Positions 7,583 through 15,669 of a stretch of DNA of 15,848 nt are shown in pieces (the first letter of the stretch is position 1; each line of letters begins with the position of its first letter). The stretch spans positions 1 to 15,848 of the forward strand of contig JBAXWR010000168.1 of NCBI GenBank assembly GCA_037128295.1, written 5' to 3'. The DNA is from JAAFHB01 sp037128295 (GTDB lineage Bacteria; Bacteroidota; Bacteroidia; Bacteroidales; Prolixibacteraceae). The notes beneath the pieces were generated by a model. The model was given only the letters and a program-made list of their open reading frames with translations. It was not told where the DNA came from and ran no database searches. Made by a program: the position numbers and the translations under genes.

Positions 7583-9334
7583 TTAATCACTGTTCATCGA
7601 TACAAGAAATTCCTCGTTCGAAACAGTTTTCATCAGACGGTCTTTTACAAAATCCATAGCCTCAACAGGGTTCATCCCGTTCAAGAAATTGCGTAAGATC
7701 CATATTTTATCAAGCATCGATTTATCAAGAAGCAAATCTTCCCGACGCGTACTTGAGGCAATAATGTCAACAGATGGGAAGATCCTCCGATTGGACAGTT
7801 TACGGTCGAGCTGGAGTTCCATATTACCGGTACCTTTAAACTCTTCAAAAATGACATCATCCATTTTTGAGCCCGTATCGGTCAAAGCGGTAGCAAGAAT
7901 GGTGAGCGAGCCACCTTCCTCAATATTACGGGCAGCACCAAAGAACCGTTTGGGTTTATGAAGGGCATTGGCATCGACACCTCCTGAGAGCACTTTACCG
8001 GAAGCGGGAGCCACAGTATTGTAGGCCCTTGCAAGACGGGTTATCGAATCAAGGAGGATCACCACATCATGGCCACATTCCACCAAACGCTTTGCCTTCT
8101 CAAGAACCATGTTGGCAACACGCACATGTCTTTCAGCAGGTTCGTCAAACGTAGAAGCAATTACCTCGGCATTAACACTTCTCGCCATATCGGTAACCTC
8201 TTCGGGTCGTTCGTCGATCAACAGGACGATCATATAAACTTCAGGATGGTTTGCCGCAATTGCATTGGCAATGTCCTTAAGGAGCACCGTTTTACCGGTT
8301 TTAGGCTGAGCTACAATCAAACCACGCTGTCCTTTTCCGATCGGTGCAAACAAATCGACAACACGGGCTGAGATACTACTTGCTTTACCGGTAATATTGA
8401 ATTTTTCATCCGGGAAAAGCGGGGTAAGGTGTTCGAAAGGAACACGATCACGTATATATTCTGGACTGCGCCCATTGATTTCTATAACTTTAACCAAGGG
8501 GAAATATTTCTCACCTTCCTTAGGAGGACGGATTATCCCATTTACAGTATCGCCTGTCTTTAAACCAAAAAGTTTGATTTGAGATTGAGAAACATAAATA
8601 TCGTCAGGAGATGTAAGGTAATTATAATCGGATGAACGTAAAAATCCATATCCTTCCTGCATGATCTCTAAAACACCTGTTGCACTGATTACACCGTCAA
8701 AATCATAGGACTTTTCAGGTTCACGAGGTTTTGGTGGCTGATAAACAGGCCTTTGTGGATTATGAGGATTAACCTGAGGATTTTTTTTGGGAAAATTTGT
8801 CCTAACGGGTTGTTCTGTTTCGATTTTTTGCTCGGCAGCCAAAGCCTCTGCAACAAAAGGAGGGATCGATTCATCATCCAATGTCTTTGGTGCTTTCTCC
8901 ACTTCGGCAACTACTTTGGCACTTGAAGTGGCAATAGCTGTCTCGGTACGAAGGACCCTTGGACGTCTTTCCTTTGAATCTTTTGATTCTATCCTGGGAG
9001 TGTCGATCCGTTTTGGAAACGGCTTGATTAATGGCAGTCTTTCCACCGGAGGTTTAACCTCAACCACTTCAACTGGTTTAGTATTCTCTTTTATTTCTGG
9101 AACAGCTTTAACCGGGACGATTTCTTCAATTTCCTGAAATTTAATTTCCACAGTTTTGGGAATTGATTTCACTTCTGGTTTCTTAATCTCAGATGCCATA
9201 ACAGCCTGAAGATCAAGAATTTTGTAGATTAGATCCTGTTTCTTAAACGATTCTACCCGCTTAATATTCAACTCTTTGCCTATTTCACGCAATTCGGGTA
9301 ATAGTTTCTTGCTTAACTCAAGAATGTCGTACAT
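7583..9334 (-). CDS. rho: Transcription termination factor Rho
   Basis: A 583-residue hexameric RNA-dependent ATPase/helicase that ends transcripts; the E. coli protein has about 419 residues. In order: an N-terminal Rho_N helical domain (about 1-45), a charged, Pro-, Val- and Lys-rich low-complexity linker (about 50-208), the cold-shock-like RNA-binding domain beginning YDFDGVISATGVLEIM (about 210-292), and the ATPase core. The core has Walker A AQPKTGKT near 342-349, DERPEEVTDM near 374-383, Walker B VVILLDSITR near 424-433 and the SGGVDANALHKPKRFFGAARNI loop near 450-471. The linker of roughly 160 residues accounts for the extra length and is typical in kind, though variable in sequence, among Bacteroidota Rho proteins. 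The ATG start is clear. It is transcribed divergently from the sigma factor gene, with a leader of about 130 bases if the promoter at 9476-9506 is right. Confidence 0.98.
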   Translation of the reverse strand: MYDILELSKKLLPELREIGKELNIKRVESFKKQDLIYKILDLQAVMASEIKKPEVKSIPKTVEIKFQEIEEIVPVKAVPEIKENTKPVEVVEVKPPVERLPLIKPFPKRIDTPRIESKDSKERRPRVLRTETAIATSSAKVVAEVEKAPKTLDDESIPPFVAEALAAEQKIETEQPVRTNFPKKNPQVNPHNPQRPVYQPPKPREPEKSYDFDGVISATGVLEIMQEGYGFLRSSDYNYLTSPDDIYVSQSQIKLFGLKTGDTVNGIIRPPKEGEKYFPLVKVIEINGRSPEYIRDRVPFEHLTPLFPDEKFNITGKASSISARVVDLFAPIGKGQRGLIVAQPKTGKTVLLKDIANAIAANHPEVYMIVLLIDERPEEVTDMARSVNAEVIASTFDEPAERHVRVANMVLEKAKRLVECGHDVVILLDSITRLARAYNTVAPASGKVLSGGVDANALHKPKRFFGAARNIEEGGSLTILATALTDTGSKMDDVIFEEFKGTGNMELQLDRKLSNRRIFPSVDIIASSTRREDLLLDKSMLDKIWILRNFLNGMNPVEAMDFVKDRLMKTVSNEEFLVSMNSD

Positions 9335-9475
9335 GATTTTTTGATTTTTTTTTGATCGTCAAACTTTTGACAATATAAACACATTAAAAAAGCTGACTGC
9401 TTAATACTATTTAATATTGGAAGTAAATCGGGATTCAAAGAAGATTACGTGCAAGATTGAATTCGAAATCCACCA

Positions 9476-9506
9476 CAAAAATAGATATTAGATTTGAATT
9501 TACAAA
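9476..9506 (-). promoter_or_regulatory. Candidate Bacteroidota promoter for rho
   Basis: Read on the minus strand, TTTG (9503-9506), a 19-base spacer and TATTTTTG (9476-9483) match the TTTG / TAnnTTTG consensus of the Bacteroidota primary sigma factor. Transcription would start near 9469, leaving a leader of about 135 bases before the rho ATG. Confidence 0.5.
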
Positions 9507-9580
9507 TTATTGCCTATATATTTAAAAAAAATCTATTGGATAATAAAATTAAATATTTTTTTACTTTTTTGTAAATTATA

Positions 9581-9612
9581 TTGGCTTTTGTCAAATTATT
9601 TTTTTATCTTTG
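9581..9612 (+). promoter_or_regulatory. Candidate Bacteroidota promoter for the sigma factor gene
   Basis: TTG at 9581-9583, a 21-base spacer and TATCTTTG at 9605-9612 fit the TTTG / TAnnTTTG pattern, with the -33 element reduced to TTG. The start would be near 9619, about 45 bases before the ATG. Confidence 0.5.
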
Positions 9613-9662
9613 GAATATGTGTGTCATAATTTTAAAATTCTTTATCCTAACTGGAAATTTTT

Positions 9663-10532
9663 ATGAGGCAGCTAAAAATTGTTAAACAAGTTACTAACCG
9701 GGATGCCGAATCTTTGGAAATGTACCTTCAAGAGATAGGCAAAGTAAGGCTTATCACAATGGATGATGAAGTCCTGCTTGCAAAAAAAATAAAAAACGGA
9801 GATCGGAAATCATTGGAAATATTAATTAATGCCAACCTAAGGTTTGTAGTTTCGGTCGCTAAACAATACCAGAACCAAGGTTTATCCCTTGCTGATTTAA
9901 TCAACGAAGGCAATTTGGGATTAATAAAGGCTGCAGAACGCTACGATGAAACGAGAGGATTTAAATTTATCTCCTATGCGGTTTGGTGGATCAGACAAGC
10001 ACTCCTTCAGGCTGTCGCCGAACAATCGAGAATTGTAAGGCTTCCTCTCAATAAAGTTGGCTCAATTACAAAGATCAGCAAGGCATATACAAAACTGGAA
10101 CAAAATTTCCAACGGGAACCCATGGCAGAAGAAATCGCAGAATTTCTCCATTTACAGAACGAGATTGTTAAAGAGGCCTTACTGGCCATGAGTTTTCACC
10201 TTTCACTTGATACTCCAATTGTTGACAATGAAACGGAGGAATATACATTTTGTGATTTAGTGGCCAATAACGATCAATTGATCCCTGACGGTCAATTAAT
10301 GAATCAATCCTTAAAAATCGAAATCTCCAGGATCCTTGAAATATTGCCTGAACGTGAAGGAGTTATCCTGCGATACTATTATGGCTTGATCGGTGATTAT
10401 CCTCTTTCTGTTTATGAGATTTCAAACGTTATGGGAATTACACGTGAAAGGGTCAGACAACTAAAAGACAAAGCCATTCAAAAGTTAAAAGGTACAGATG
10501 CGAACCAACTTCTCCGGACTTTCCTGGGCTAA
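9663..10532 (+). CDS. RpoD-like sigma-70 factor, possibly a second (group 2) paralogue
   Basis: A 289-residue sigma factor of the short Bacteroidota RpoD type. It directs RNA polymerase to promoters. Visible regions: 1.2 (YLQEIGKVRL), 2.1-2.2 (NANLRFVVSVAKQYQNQGLS at 56-75, then DLINEGNLGLIKAA), 2.3-2.4 (FKFISYAVWWIRQALLQAVA at 100-119, then EQSRIVRLP), region 3 around 130-185, and a region 4.2 helix-turn-helix (SVYEISNVMGITRERVRQLK at 249-268). The N-terminus MRQLKIVKQVTNRDAESLEMYL matches the family closely. Regions 3.2 and 4.1 (HLSLDTPIVDNETEEYTFCD; LPEREGVILRYYYGLIGDYP) differ from the usual Bacteroidota housekeeping sequence, such as TLEEIGEKFGLTRERVRQIK as I recall it. This may therefore be a paralogue of the primary sigma factor rather than the primary itself; I cannot see the rest of the genome. 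It is divergent from rho and converges with the gene ending at 10561. No terminator is evident in the 28 bases between them. Confidence 0.93.
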   Translation: MRQLKIVKQVTNRDAESLEMYLQEIGKVRLITMDDEVLLAKKIKNGDRKSLEILINANLRFVVSVAKQYQNQGLSLADLINEGNLGLIKAAERYDETRGFKFISYAVWWIRQALLQAVAEQSRIVRLPLNKVGSITKISKAYTKLEQNFQREPMAEEIAEFLHLQNEIVKEALLAMSFHLSLDTPIVDNETEEYTFCDLVANNDQLIPDGQLMNQSLKIEISRILEILPEREGVILRYYYGLIGDYPLSVYEISNVMGITRERVRQLKDKAIQKLKGTDANQLLRTFLG

Positions 10533-10560
10533 ACAAGCTTATTAAAACTTCAATTTGCTA

Positions 10561-11673
10561 CTATTTTTTCACATAATCTATTGGTAGTTTATTATAAGCA
10601 CGAGCCAGAACGGCAATGTTCTTTTCGTCACCTTTTAAACTGTCAACTGGTTTTGAAAGGTAATAATCGACAGGTGGCATTATCGATCCGAATACGGGTT
10701 TTGTAAAACCATACAAACCGACATTGTCTTTGAGTGCTGCTGGGATTACCTTCTGGGGATCCTGTTTGTTCCAATTGGCCAGACAAGTGACCAATCGGGT
10801 CTGCTTCCCAAGCATACTTTTCACAGATTCGGTCGTGGCGATATCACCGGCTTCGTTCAATACCCAGTCAACCTCTTTGAGCATATCTGAACCTGCAATA
10901 TCCTTACTTGTTAATTGACAAGACGTTAACCAGATTATACAATCAGGTTTGGTTTTCTTCACAGTTTGCCTGATCCTGCTCCAGCAACGATCTATCGCTT
11001 TGCGGCGGAATTGGAGCTCAATTTCAGGTGTAATTTTTTCAACCCCAGGGAATGGTTGTCCGATCAATTCTGTAAACATGACCTGTTCGCAGGGTATCCA
11101 TTTTAATGGAGGGTAAGGTTCCATTGTCGCTCCGGGATTCCATAGCCAATCGACAAAAACCCCATCCATATCTGTCTTCTTGATGGCATCTTCGATGGAT
11201 GCACACAGATAATCAAGATATTGGATTGTGTATGGAATATGCGGACTGGCAGGAATCCCATAACTTAAATCGGGATGTTCCTGGCCCCATTTTGTATTGG
11301 AACCTGCACAGAAATAGCCAAATACCTTCATATTTTTCTCATGTGCGAGTTTTACCTGTTCGGTCAGGAAATCGTATTTTAATCCGGGCTGCTCAGGGAC
11401 AATCCCATTTTTGTACCATGCATAACCGTTACAAGAAACAGCAAACGACTGGATCACATTGCATCCCATCGAAGCGTACCAGTTCACATGATCAGCAGGA
11501 TTGGCATCGGCCCACAATCCTGGCTTGGCAAAACCATTTGGACCACCTTCGCCCCAGTTGAAATCGATGTTATAAGCCCTGATTTCCTCATTTTCCAGTT
11601 TTTGGGAAGTGATTCCACATCCACAAAGAATTACCAGCAAGATTGCAAGGCTAAAAAAGTATTTTTTTTTCAT
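10561..11673 (-). CDS. Putative TIM-barrel glycosidase-like lipoprotein
   Basis: A 370-residue predicted lipoprotein. I start it at the ATG at 11673 because MKKKYFFSLAILLVILCGCG is a clear type II signal with Cys17/Cys19 as candidate lipidation sites; a further upstream in-frame ATG would add 25 residues that spoil the signal. The mature part has the alternating pattern of a (beta/alpha)8 barrel: FNWGEGGPNGFAKPGLWADA near 38-57, MGCNVIQSFAVSCNGYAWY near 69-87, KNMKVFGYFC near 113-122, MDGVFVDWLWNPG at 169-181, CIIWLTS at 245-251 and DWVLNEAGD at 269-277. Asp and Glu residues at strand ends (VFVDW, LNEAGD) would be the obvious catalytic candidates, as in GH29-like and other retaining hydrolases. 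I cannot place it in a numbered GH family. It follows the other glycan genes on the same strand and should face the periplasm or the cell surface. Confidence 0.75.
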   Translation of the reverse strand: MKKKYFFSLAILLVILCGCGITSQKLENEEIRAYNIDFNWGEGGPNGFAKPGLWADANPADHVNWYASMGCNVIQSFAVSCNGYAWYKNGIVPEQPGLKYDFLTEQVKLAHEKNMKVFGYFCAGSNTKWGQEHPDLSYGIPASPHIPYTIQYLDYLCASIEDAIKKTDMDGVFVDWLWNPGATMEPYPPLKWIPCEQVMFTELIGQPFPGVEKITPEIELQFRRKAIDRCWSRIRQTVKKTKPDCIIWLTSCQLTSKDIAGSDMLKEVDWVLNEAGDIATTESVKSMLGKQTRLVTCLANWNKQDPQKVIPAALKDNVGLYGFTKPVFGSIMPPVDYYLSKPVDSLKGDEKNIAVLARAYNKLPIDYVKK

Positions 11674-11720
11674 GGTCTGATGATTGTAAGTATATGAATA
11701 AGACATTAAAATATTCACTT

Positions 11721-11749
11721 CAAAGATATAATTATTGAATTCACTCAAA
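11721..11749 (-). promoter_or_regulatory. Candidate promoter for the TIM-barrel lipoprotein gene
   Basis: On the minus strand TTTG (11746-11749), a 17-base spacer and TATCTTTG (11721-11728) form a near-consensus Bacteroidota promoter. The -7 box is identical to that before the sigma factor gene. The spacer is two bases shorter than usual. Transcription would begin about 40 bases before the ATG, so this gene may be expressed separately from the enzymes upstream of it. Confidence 0.4.
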
Positions 11750-11768
11750 TATTTAAAACGAAAAATGA

Positions 11769-11836
11769 TCTGCGAAATTCAGCGAGATCTGCGGGAAATA
11801 AAAAATTGTCCCGCAGATCATGCTGATTAACGCAGA
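11769..11836. repeat. Nested palindromic intergenic repeat (GATCTGCGGGA type)
   Basis: A perfect 11-bp inverted repeat, GATCTGCGGGA (11786-11796) and TCCCGCAGATC (11809-11819), surrounds an A-rich 12-base loop. Outside it the arms continue as TCAGC/GCTGA (11779-11783 with 11822-11826) and TCTGCG/CGCAGA (11769-11774 with 11831-11836). It lies between two glycan genes, about 40 bases after the stop of the upstream one. Without a T run it is not a classical terminator. It could stabilise the 3' end of the upstream transcript or be a REP-type dispersed element. Confidence 0.75.
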
Positions 11837-11874
11837 ATTGACAAGCTAGGAATATTATTATTACACCAAGCCCA

Positions 11875-13206
11875 TCATTTTTCCTTAAAAACTATAAAAG
11901 GACAAGTTACAGTCGCCATATAGACAGCATTTTGTGCACTGCCTGTGTTGTAACATTCCCAGGGTGCTCCAAATTTTTGTCCCTTCCGGTAATCACCTTC
12001 GCGTAGATCGTCAATGTATTCTTTGGCAAGTTGTTTTGCTGCTTCAATGTCAACTTTAGAAATTGCATGACAAGCCCATCCGGTGGCTGTTCCCCAATAC
12101 GCCCCATTTTGGTAGGTATTTTTTACCGTAAGGCTTTTTTCCCAAGCGGTAGAATCGCTGAAATCATCGGAAGTAAGGACATGCCGGATATTCCCCTTTT
12201 TTGTCAAAGTCCCATTTTTATAAGCATCGGTTAAAAATTTGCATGTCTTTGTCAATTGGTCACCTTCTAAAACATTCAAGTAAACCGCCATCGCCGTACT
12301 CCAAACATCGGGTTGACCACTTTTCCCGGTTGAAGCCAAAAGCATTCCCCGTTTGTCAATAAAAACTTCTGGTATTTCCCTTTTCAACCTATTTCCTATT
12401 TCTATATATTTCAATTGTATTTCCTGGCTATTCAACATCCCAAATAACTCCGCCATCTCTAATGATGCCTTGTACTTTAGCAACGATGGAAAACAAAGGT
12501 TTCCAGTCATGTTGATCACGTCCCTGAACCCAAAATCGATCCCCCTGAATTCGTCGGTGGTATAAACCAAAACACCATCCTGATTTGTGGGCGGAACTTT
12601 AAAAGCCATTTCAAGTCGGTCTATCAGTTTCACCCCATTGATTTCCATATTTAAGATTTTGGCAGAGTTGGTGCTTTTGACATAGCAATAGGCCATATGG
12701 ATAAAGTAATACTGGTCACAATAGGGTGGAAACATTCCAAAAGTTTTACCACCCTGCTTACTATAACTATAGGTTCCGGGAAAATAGACCGGTTTACTGT
12801 CATCGATCCGGATATGGTCGGCAATTGCACCCATCGGAACCATACTCCCTGCTTTGGTAATGAAAGTCTGATCACATTGGGTTACTGCCGTTAAATTCAG
12901 CATATGCTTTTGTTCCCCCAATGTAATAAAACCACATTCAAGCGACATCGCATAATCGCGGATCCAAAACGATGGGTAACAGTCCCTTCCACCGGGACGG
13001 ATCAGGTTTCCACCAGTATTGTTCGGTCCGAAATCTTTTGAGATTTTCTGTCCCGGAAGGATCCTTGAACTGTCAACAACTGCTTTTGTGAGGTCATTCA
13101 AATAATCGAGGTCAATCTTGGACAATAAGTTGGGTTTCCCCAACTGCTGCCCTTTAACCCCAACTATCATTATCAAACAAAACGTTATCAATGATAATAT
13201 TTTCAT
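11875..13206 (-). CDS. Secreted six-hairpin (alpha/alpha)6-barrel glycosidase-like protein
   Basis: A 443-residue exported protein. MKILSLITFCLIMIVGVKGQ is a signal peptide, probably cleaved near residue 20. The rest looks like an (alpha/alpha)6-toroid glycosidase: GRDCYPSFWIRDYAM at 73-87, EFRGIDFGFRDVINMTGNL near 219-237, QPDVWSTAMAVYL at 298-310, NTYQNGAYWGTATGWACHAI at 363-382 and GAPWECYNTG at 413-422. The WIRD and NGAYWGTATGW blocks recall the six-hairpin superfamily that includes GH63, GH78 and GH95 members, but the protein is short and I cannot assign a family. Asp84 and Glu417 are plausible active-site acids, by inference only. Its start is 14 bases after the stop of the 798-residue gene, so the two are surely co-transcribed and may act on the same glycan. 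Confidence 0.78.
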   Translation of the reverse strand: MKILSLITFCLIMIVGVKGQQLGKPNLLSKIDLDYLNDLTKAVVDSSRILPGQKISKDFGPNNTGGNLIRPGGRDCYPSFWIRDYAMSLECGFITLGEQKHMLNLTAVTQCDQTFITKAGSMVPMGAIADHIRIDDSKPVYFPGTYSYSKQGGKTFGMFPPYCDQYYFIHMAYCYVKSTNSAKILNMEINGVKLIDRLEMAFKVPPTNQDGVLVYTTDEFRGIDFGFRDVINMTGNLCFPSLLKYKASLEMAELFGMLNSQEIQLKYIEIGNRLKREIPEVFIDKRGMLLASTGKSGQPDVWSTAMAVYLNVLEGDQLTKTCKFLTDAYKNGTLTKKGNIRHVLTSDDFSDSTAWEKSLTVKNTYQNGAYWGTATGWACHAISKVDIEAAKQLAKEYIDDLREGDYRKGQKFGAPWECYNTGSAQNAVYMATVTCPFIVFKEK

Positions 13207-13220
13207 TAATTCATTGTCTA

Positions 13221-15617
13221 TTAATTAGTTATTATTTCCCCTTCAGATGTGACGGTGAATTCTTTACTCCCGTTCGATTTTACCTCAACTTTTGGCCAGT
13301 TCATATAAGCGTATCTGTCCAATGTCTTTTTTGATTGATCAGAGTTTTCCGAAAAAATAGAAACCCGTCCGTCATATGGGGTTGTATTCGTCATTTTGAG
13401 ATGGATCCCATTTTTATCGCGTCCGGTGATTACAACCTGAACATTGTCAAGGACAAATAATTCACCAGTATCGAATCGCAAATAGATACCCGGATTTTGA
13501 GTGATCGTCAAAGAAGTCACAATTCCCCAAGCCATATTGGAATCGCCGTCAGGGATACTGCCACCCACATTGTCGGCTCCTTCCCAATCACTTAAGTTTA
13601 CACGTTCGGAGACAGAACCCGGAACAGCCTTGGGAACAACAGGATTGGTTTTGGTAGTCGTATATTGGACAACGTTATGTGCAATGTCCTGTAAAAGCTC
13701 CATATACCTTTTGTCGTTGGTGGCGCGATATAACTTTAACAGAAAGTTGCCCGATAAAATGTACATTCCGGGTGCCCCATGTGCATTTTGGATGCTTGCC
13801 CAAACTGCACCGGTTGCCTTTGCGTCGATCCGGTGCATCGCACTTCCGACAGGGAATTTATAATCGTACGAAACGGTCCAGGTTGAAAACAAGGCTGCTG
13901 CATCTCTTGCATATTTCAGCCATTCCTGTTTGCCCGTCAATTCATATAAAACGGTATAGGCTTCCGTAATGTCATAAGCAGTTTCGCTGTCCTGGCATTG
14001 CAAGATTTCGGCTGGACCGCCACCAAGATATCCTTTTGATAAGTCCCTATGATAGTAATAGTTACCAGCAGATTCCGCGATGGACAAATAATCTGGTCGA
14101 TTAAAATATTTTGATGCCAGAGCCAAACCAGAAATGCAAACGGCTCCTGCTGTAGAACCGTTAATGTCCATTTTTCCGGTTTCGACATCGATAAATTGAC
14201 CGAACTGCCCATAATCCTTCCAAATCTGAACAATGCCATCTGCCTGTTTTTTAAACATTTCGACCCATTCTGGTTTGATCAGGTTTTCCTTCCCTTCCAG
14301 TTTTAACAACTCCAGGGTCTGGATTCCAAAATACAACATTTCACCACTTCGGCGGACCATGGCGATATCGCGGTTTTTCTCTTTCTCTTTGAAATTATCG
14401 CCAAAAAGTTCCCCTTTCATATACATCCCATGCACCAAACCGGTTTTACCCTGCATAATTTTCAGCACGTCAAAGCTTTTGCCAATTCTCCTTAACCTTT
14501 CAGTCGTGGGTTGCATGACTTGTGGAAACGAAAAAACAGGAACACCTGCCCAACCTGCCTGAAGGTGCCAGTAAGGTTGATTCCCTTCGGGTCCGGAGCA
14601 GATGTATCCACTCTTTTCATCTTCATAATATTTGGCTTTATCGTGATGATCCAAGATAATATCGTTGATGGCACTGAAGGGCGCAACATTGCGATAAACT
14701 GTCGGTCCCGAAAGGGCTTTTCTCACTGTAAAAACTTTTTCATAAAACTCCTGAAGATTAGGTGCTACAAAATTGTACAACCGTACTTTCAGTTTGACTT
14801 CGTCACCGGTCTTAAAATCTGCAGATTGATCCGTACCTTTTGTAAAACCGGTCATCACATAACGGGTTTCGCGTACACCGGGAGCACTCACGACAAAGGT
14901 TGCACGACCATGTGGAAGATCTTCTTCGATCATAAACCCTGAGTTTCCAAATTGCGTCCCCTGTTCAGTGAGCAATATCCAACCTCTTTTATCCACTTTG
15001 TCATAAAAACTCAACATGGGTGTGGAACAACTTCCGGTGAGCATTTCAATCTTTGCTGGTGACTTGTCAAGATTGAAGTGAAGGACATTGGTAATCGTAA
15101 TTGACAGATCCAAAGGTTTATCTTTCGTGTCGTAAATATATGGAGGATATTGAACAGGAAGTATCCGGTACCGGTTGCCATTGTAAACAGCGGCAGGTGC
15201 CAGCACATAGTTTTCTCCCTTCCAGTTTTCAAAATCAAAAGCCAAAGCAACACCTCCCGATTTCAGGTCTCCTTCCCTTAGTTTAAAAGTAAAATCCAAA
15301 TCGATAAAATCCTGACTCACAAGAACTTTCTTTTGATCTATTTTACAAGTCCATATAGACGATTGATGTTTGGCACTTTCGTCAACAAAAGGGGTCGAAT
15401 TTTTCATCACACCATCTGTATAACTACAAACCATTGGCCGCAAACTACCATTCAATGTTTTTAGAAAGCCATTGACAGTACCAATTGATTTATCTTTTGA
15501 TCCCAAATTTGAAGGTGCTATCCACGTCCCTTTCCGGTTATCCTGTGAATTAACAATTTGCGGAAATAAGAAAAGCAGAAGAATCAAAATACTTGTGCGT
15601 TTCAGTAAGTCCCTCAT
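13221..15617 (-). CDS. Large secreted glycan-active protein: N-terminal beta-rich region plus alpha/alpha-barrel
   Basis: A 798-residue exported protein with a signal peptide (about 1-24, hydrophobic run ILILLLFLFPQIV). Residues ~25-300 are beta-rich and look like a sandwich domain. Residues ~310-650 are helical with the repeating pattern of an (alpha/alpha)n toroid: SGPEGNQPYWHLQAGWAGVP at 341-360, NGSTAGAVCISGLALASKYF at 486-505, CQDSETAYDITEAYTVLYEL at 541-560 and QNAHGAPGMYILSGNFLLKL at 610-629. A final beta segment (about 700-798) closes the protein. The layout resembles GH127-like or uronyl-processing enzymes, but I see no diagnostic motif for any known family. It starts 52 bases after the fucosidase-like stop and ends 14 bases before the next gene, so it sits inside an operon. 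Confidence is high that it is a real secreted enzyme-like protein and low on its activity. Confidence 0.75.
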   Translation of the reverse strand: MRDLLKRTSILILLLFLFPQIVNSQDNRKGTWIAPSNLGSKDKSIGTVNGFLKTLNGSLRPMVCSYTDGVMKNSTPFVDESAKHQSSIWTCKIDQKKVLVSQDFIDLDFTFKLREGDLKSGGVALAFDFENWKGENYVLAPAAVYNGNRYRILPVQYPPYIYDTKDKPLDLSITITNVLHFNLDKSPAKIEMLTGSCSTPMLSFYDKVDKRGWILLTEQGTQFGNSGFMIEEDLPHGRATFVVSAPGVRETRYVMTGFTKGTDQSADFKTGDEVKLKVRLYNFVAPNLQEFYEKVFTVRKALSGPTVYRNVAPFSAINDIILDHHDKAKYYEDEKSGYICSGPEGNQPYWHLQAGWAGVPVFSFPQVMQPTTERLRRIGKSFDVLKIMQGKTGLVHGMYMKGELFGDNFKEKEKNRDIAMVRRSGEMLYFGIQTLELLKLEGKENLIKPEWVEMFKKQADGIVQIWKDYGQFGQFIDVETGKMDINGSTAGAVCISGLALASKYFNRPDYLSIAESAGNYYYHRDLSKGYLGGGPAEILQCQDSETAYDITEAYTVLYELTGKQEWLKYARDAAALFSTWTVSYDYKFPVGSAMHRIDAKATGAVWASIQNAHGAPGMYILSGNFLLKLYRATNDKRYMELLQDIAHNVVQYTTTKTNPVVPKAVPGSVSERVNLSDWEGADNVGGSIPDGDSNMAWGIVTSLTITQNPGIYLRFDTGELFVLDNVQVVITGRDKNGIHLKMTNTTPYDGRVSIFSENSDQSKKTLDRYAYMNWPKVEVKSNGSKEFTVTSEGEIITN

Positions 15618-15669
15618 ATTTATTTTTTTAACTATTCTAGAGTTACCTGAATATTATTTTGGATAGAAC

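Noticed and set aside
11674..11748. Upstream start giving a 395-residue TIM-barrel protein
   Set aside because: It would place 25 polar residues before a clean lipoprotein signal and overlap the candidate promoter.
11786..11819. Perfect 11-bp palindrome as an intrinsic terminator
   Set aside because: No T run follows on either strand; the A/T-rich part is in the loop. It is better described as a REP-like repeat.
13501..15286. Plus-strand open frames of 60-143 residues inside the glycan genes
   Set aside because: They are antisense to long genes with signal peptides and conserved domains, and show no recognisable motif.
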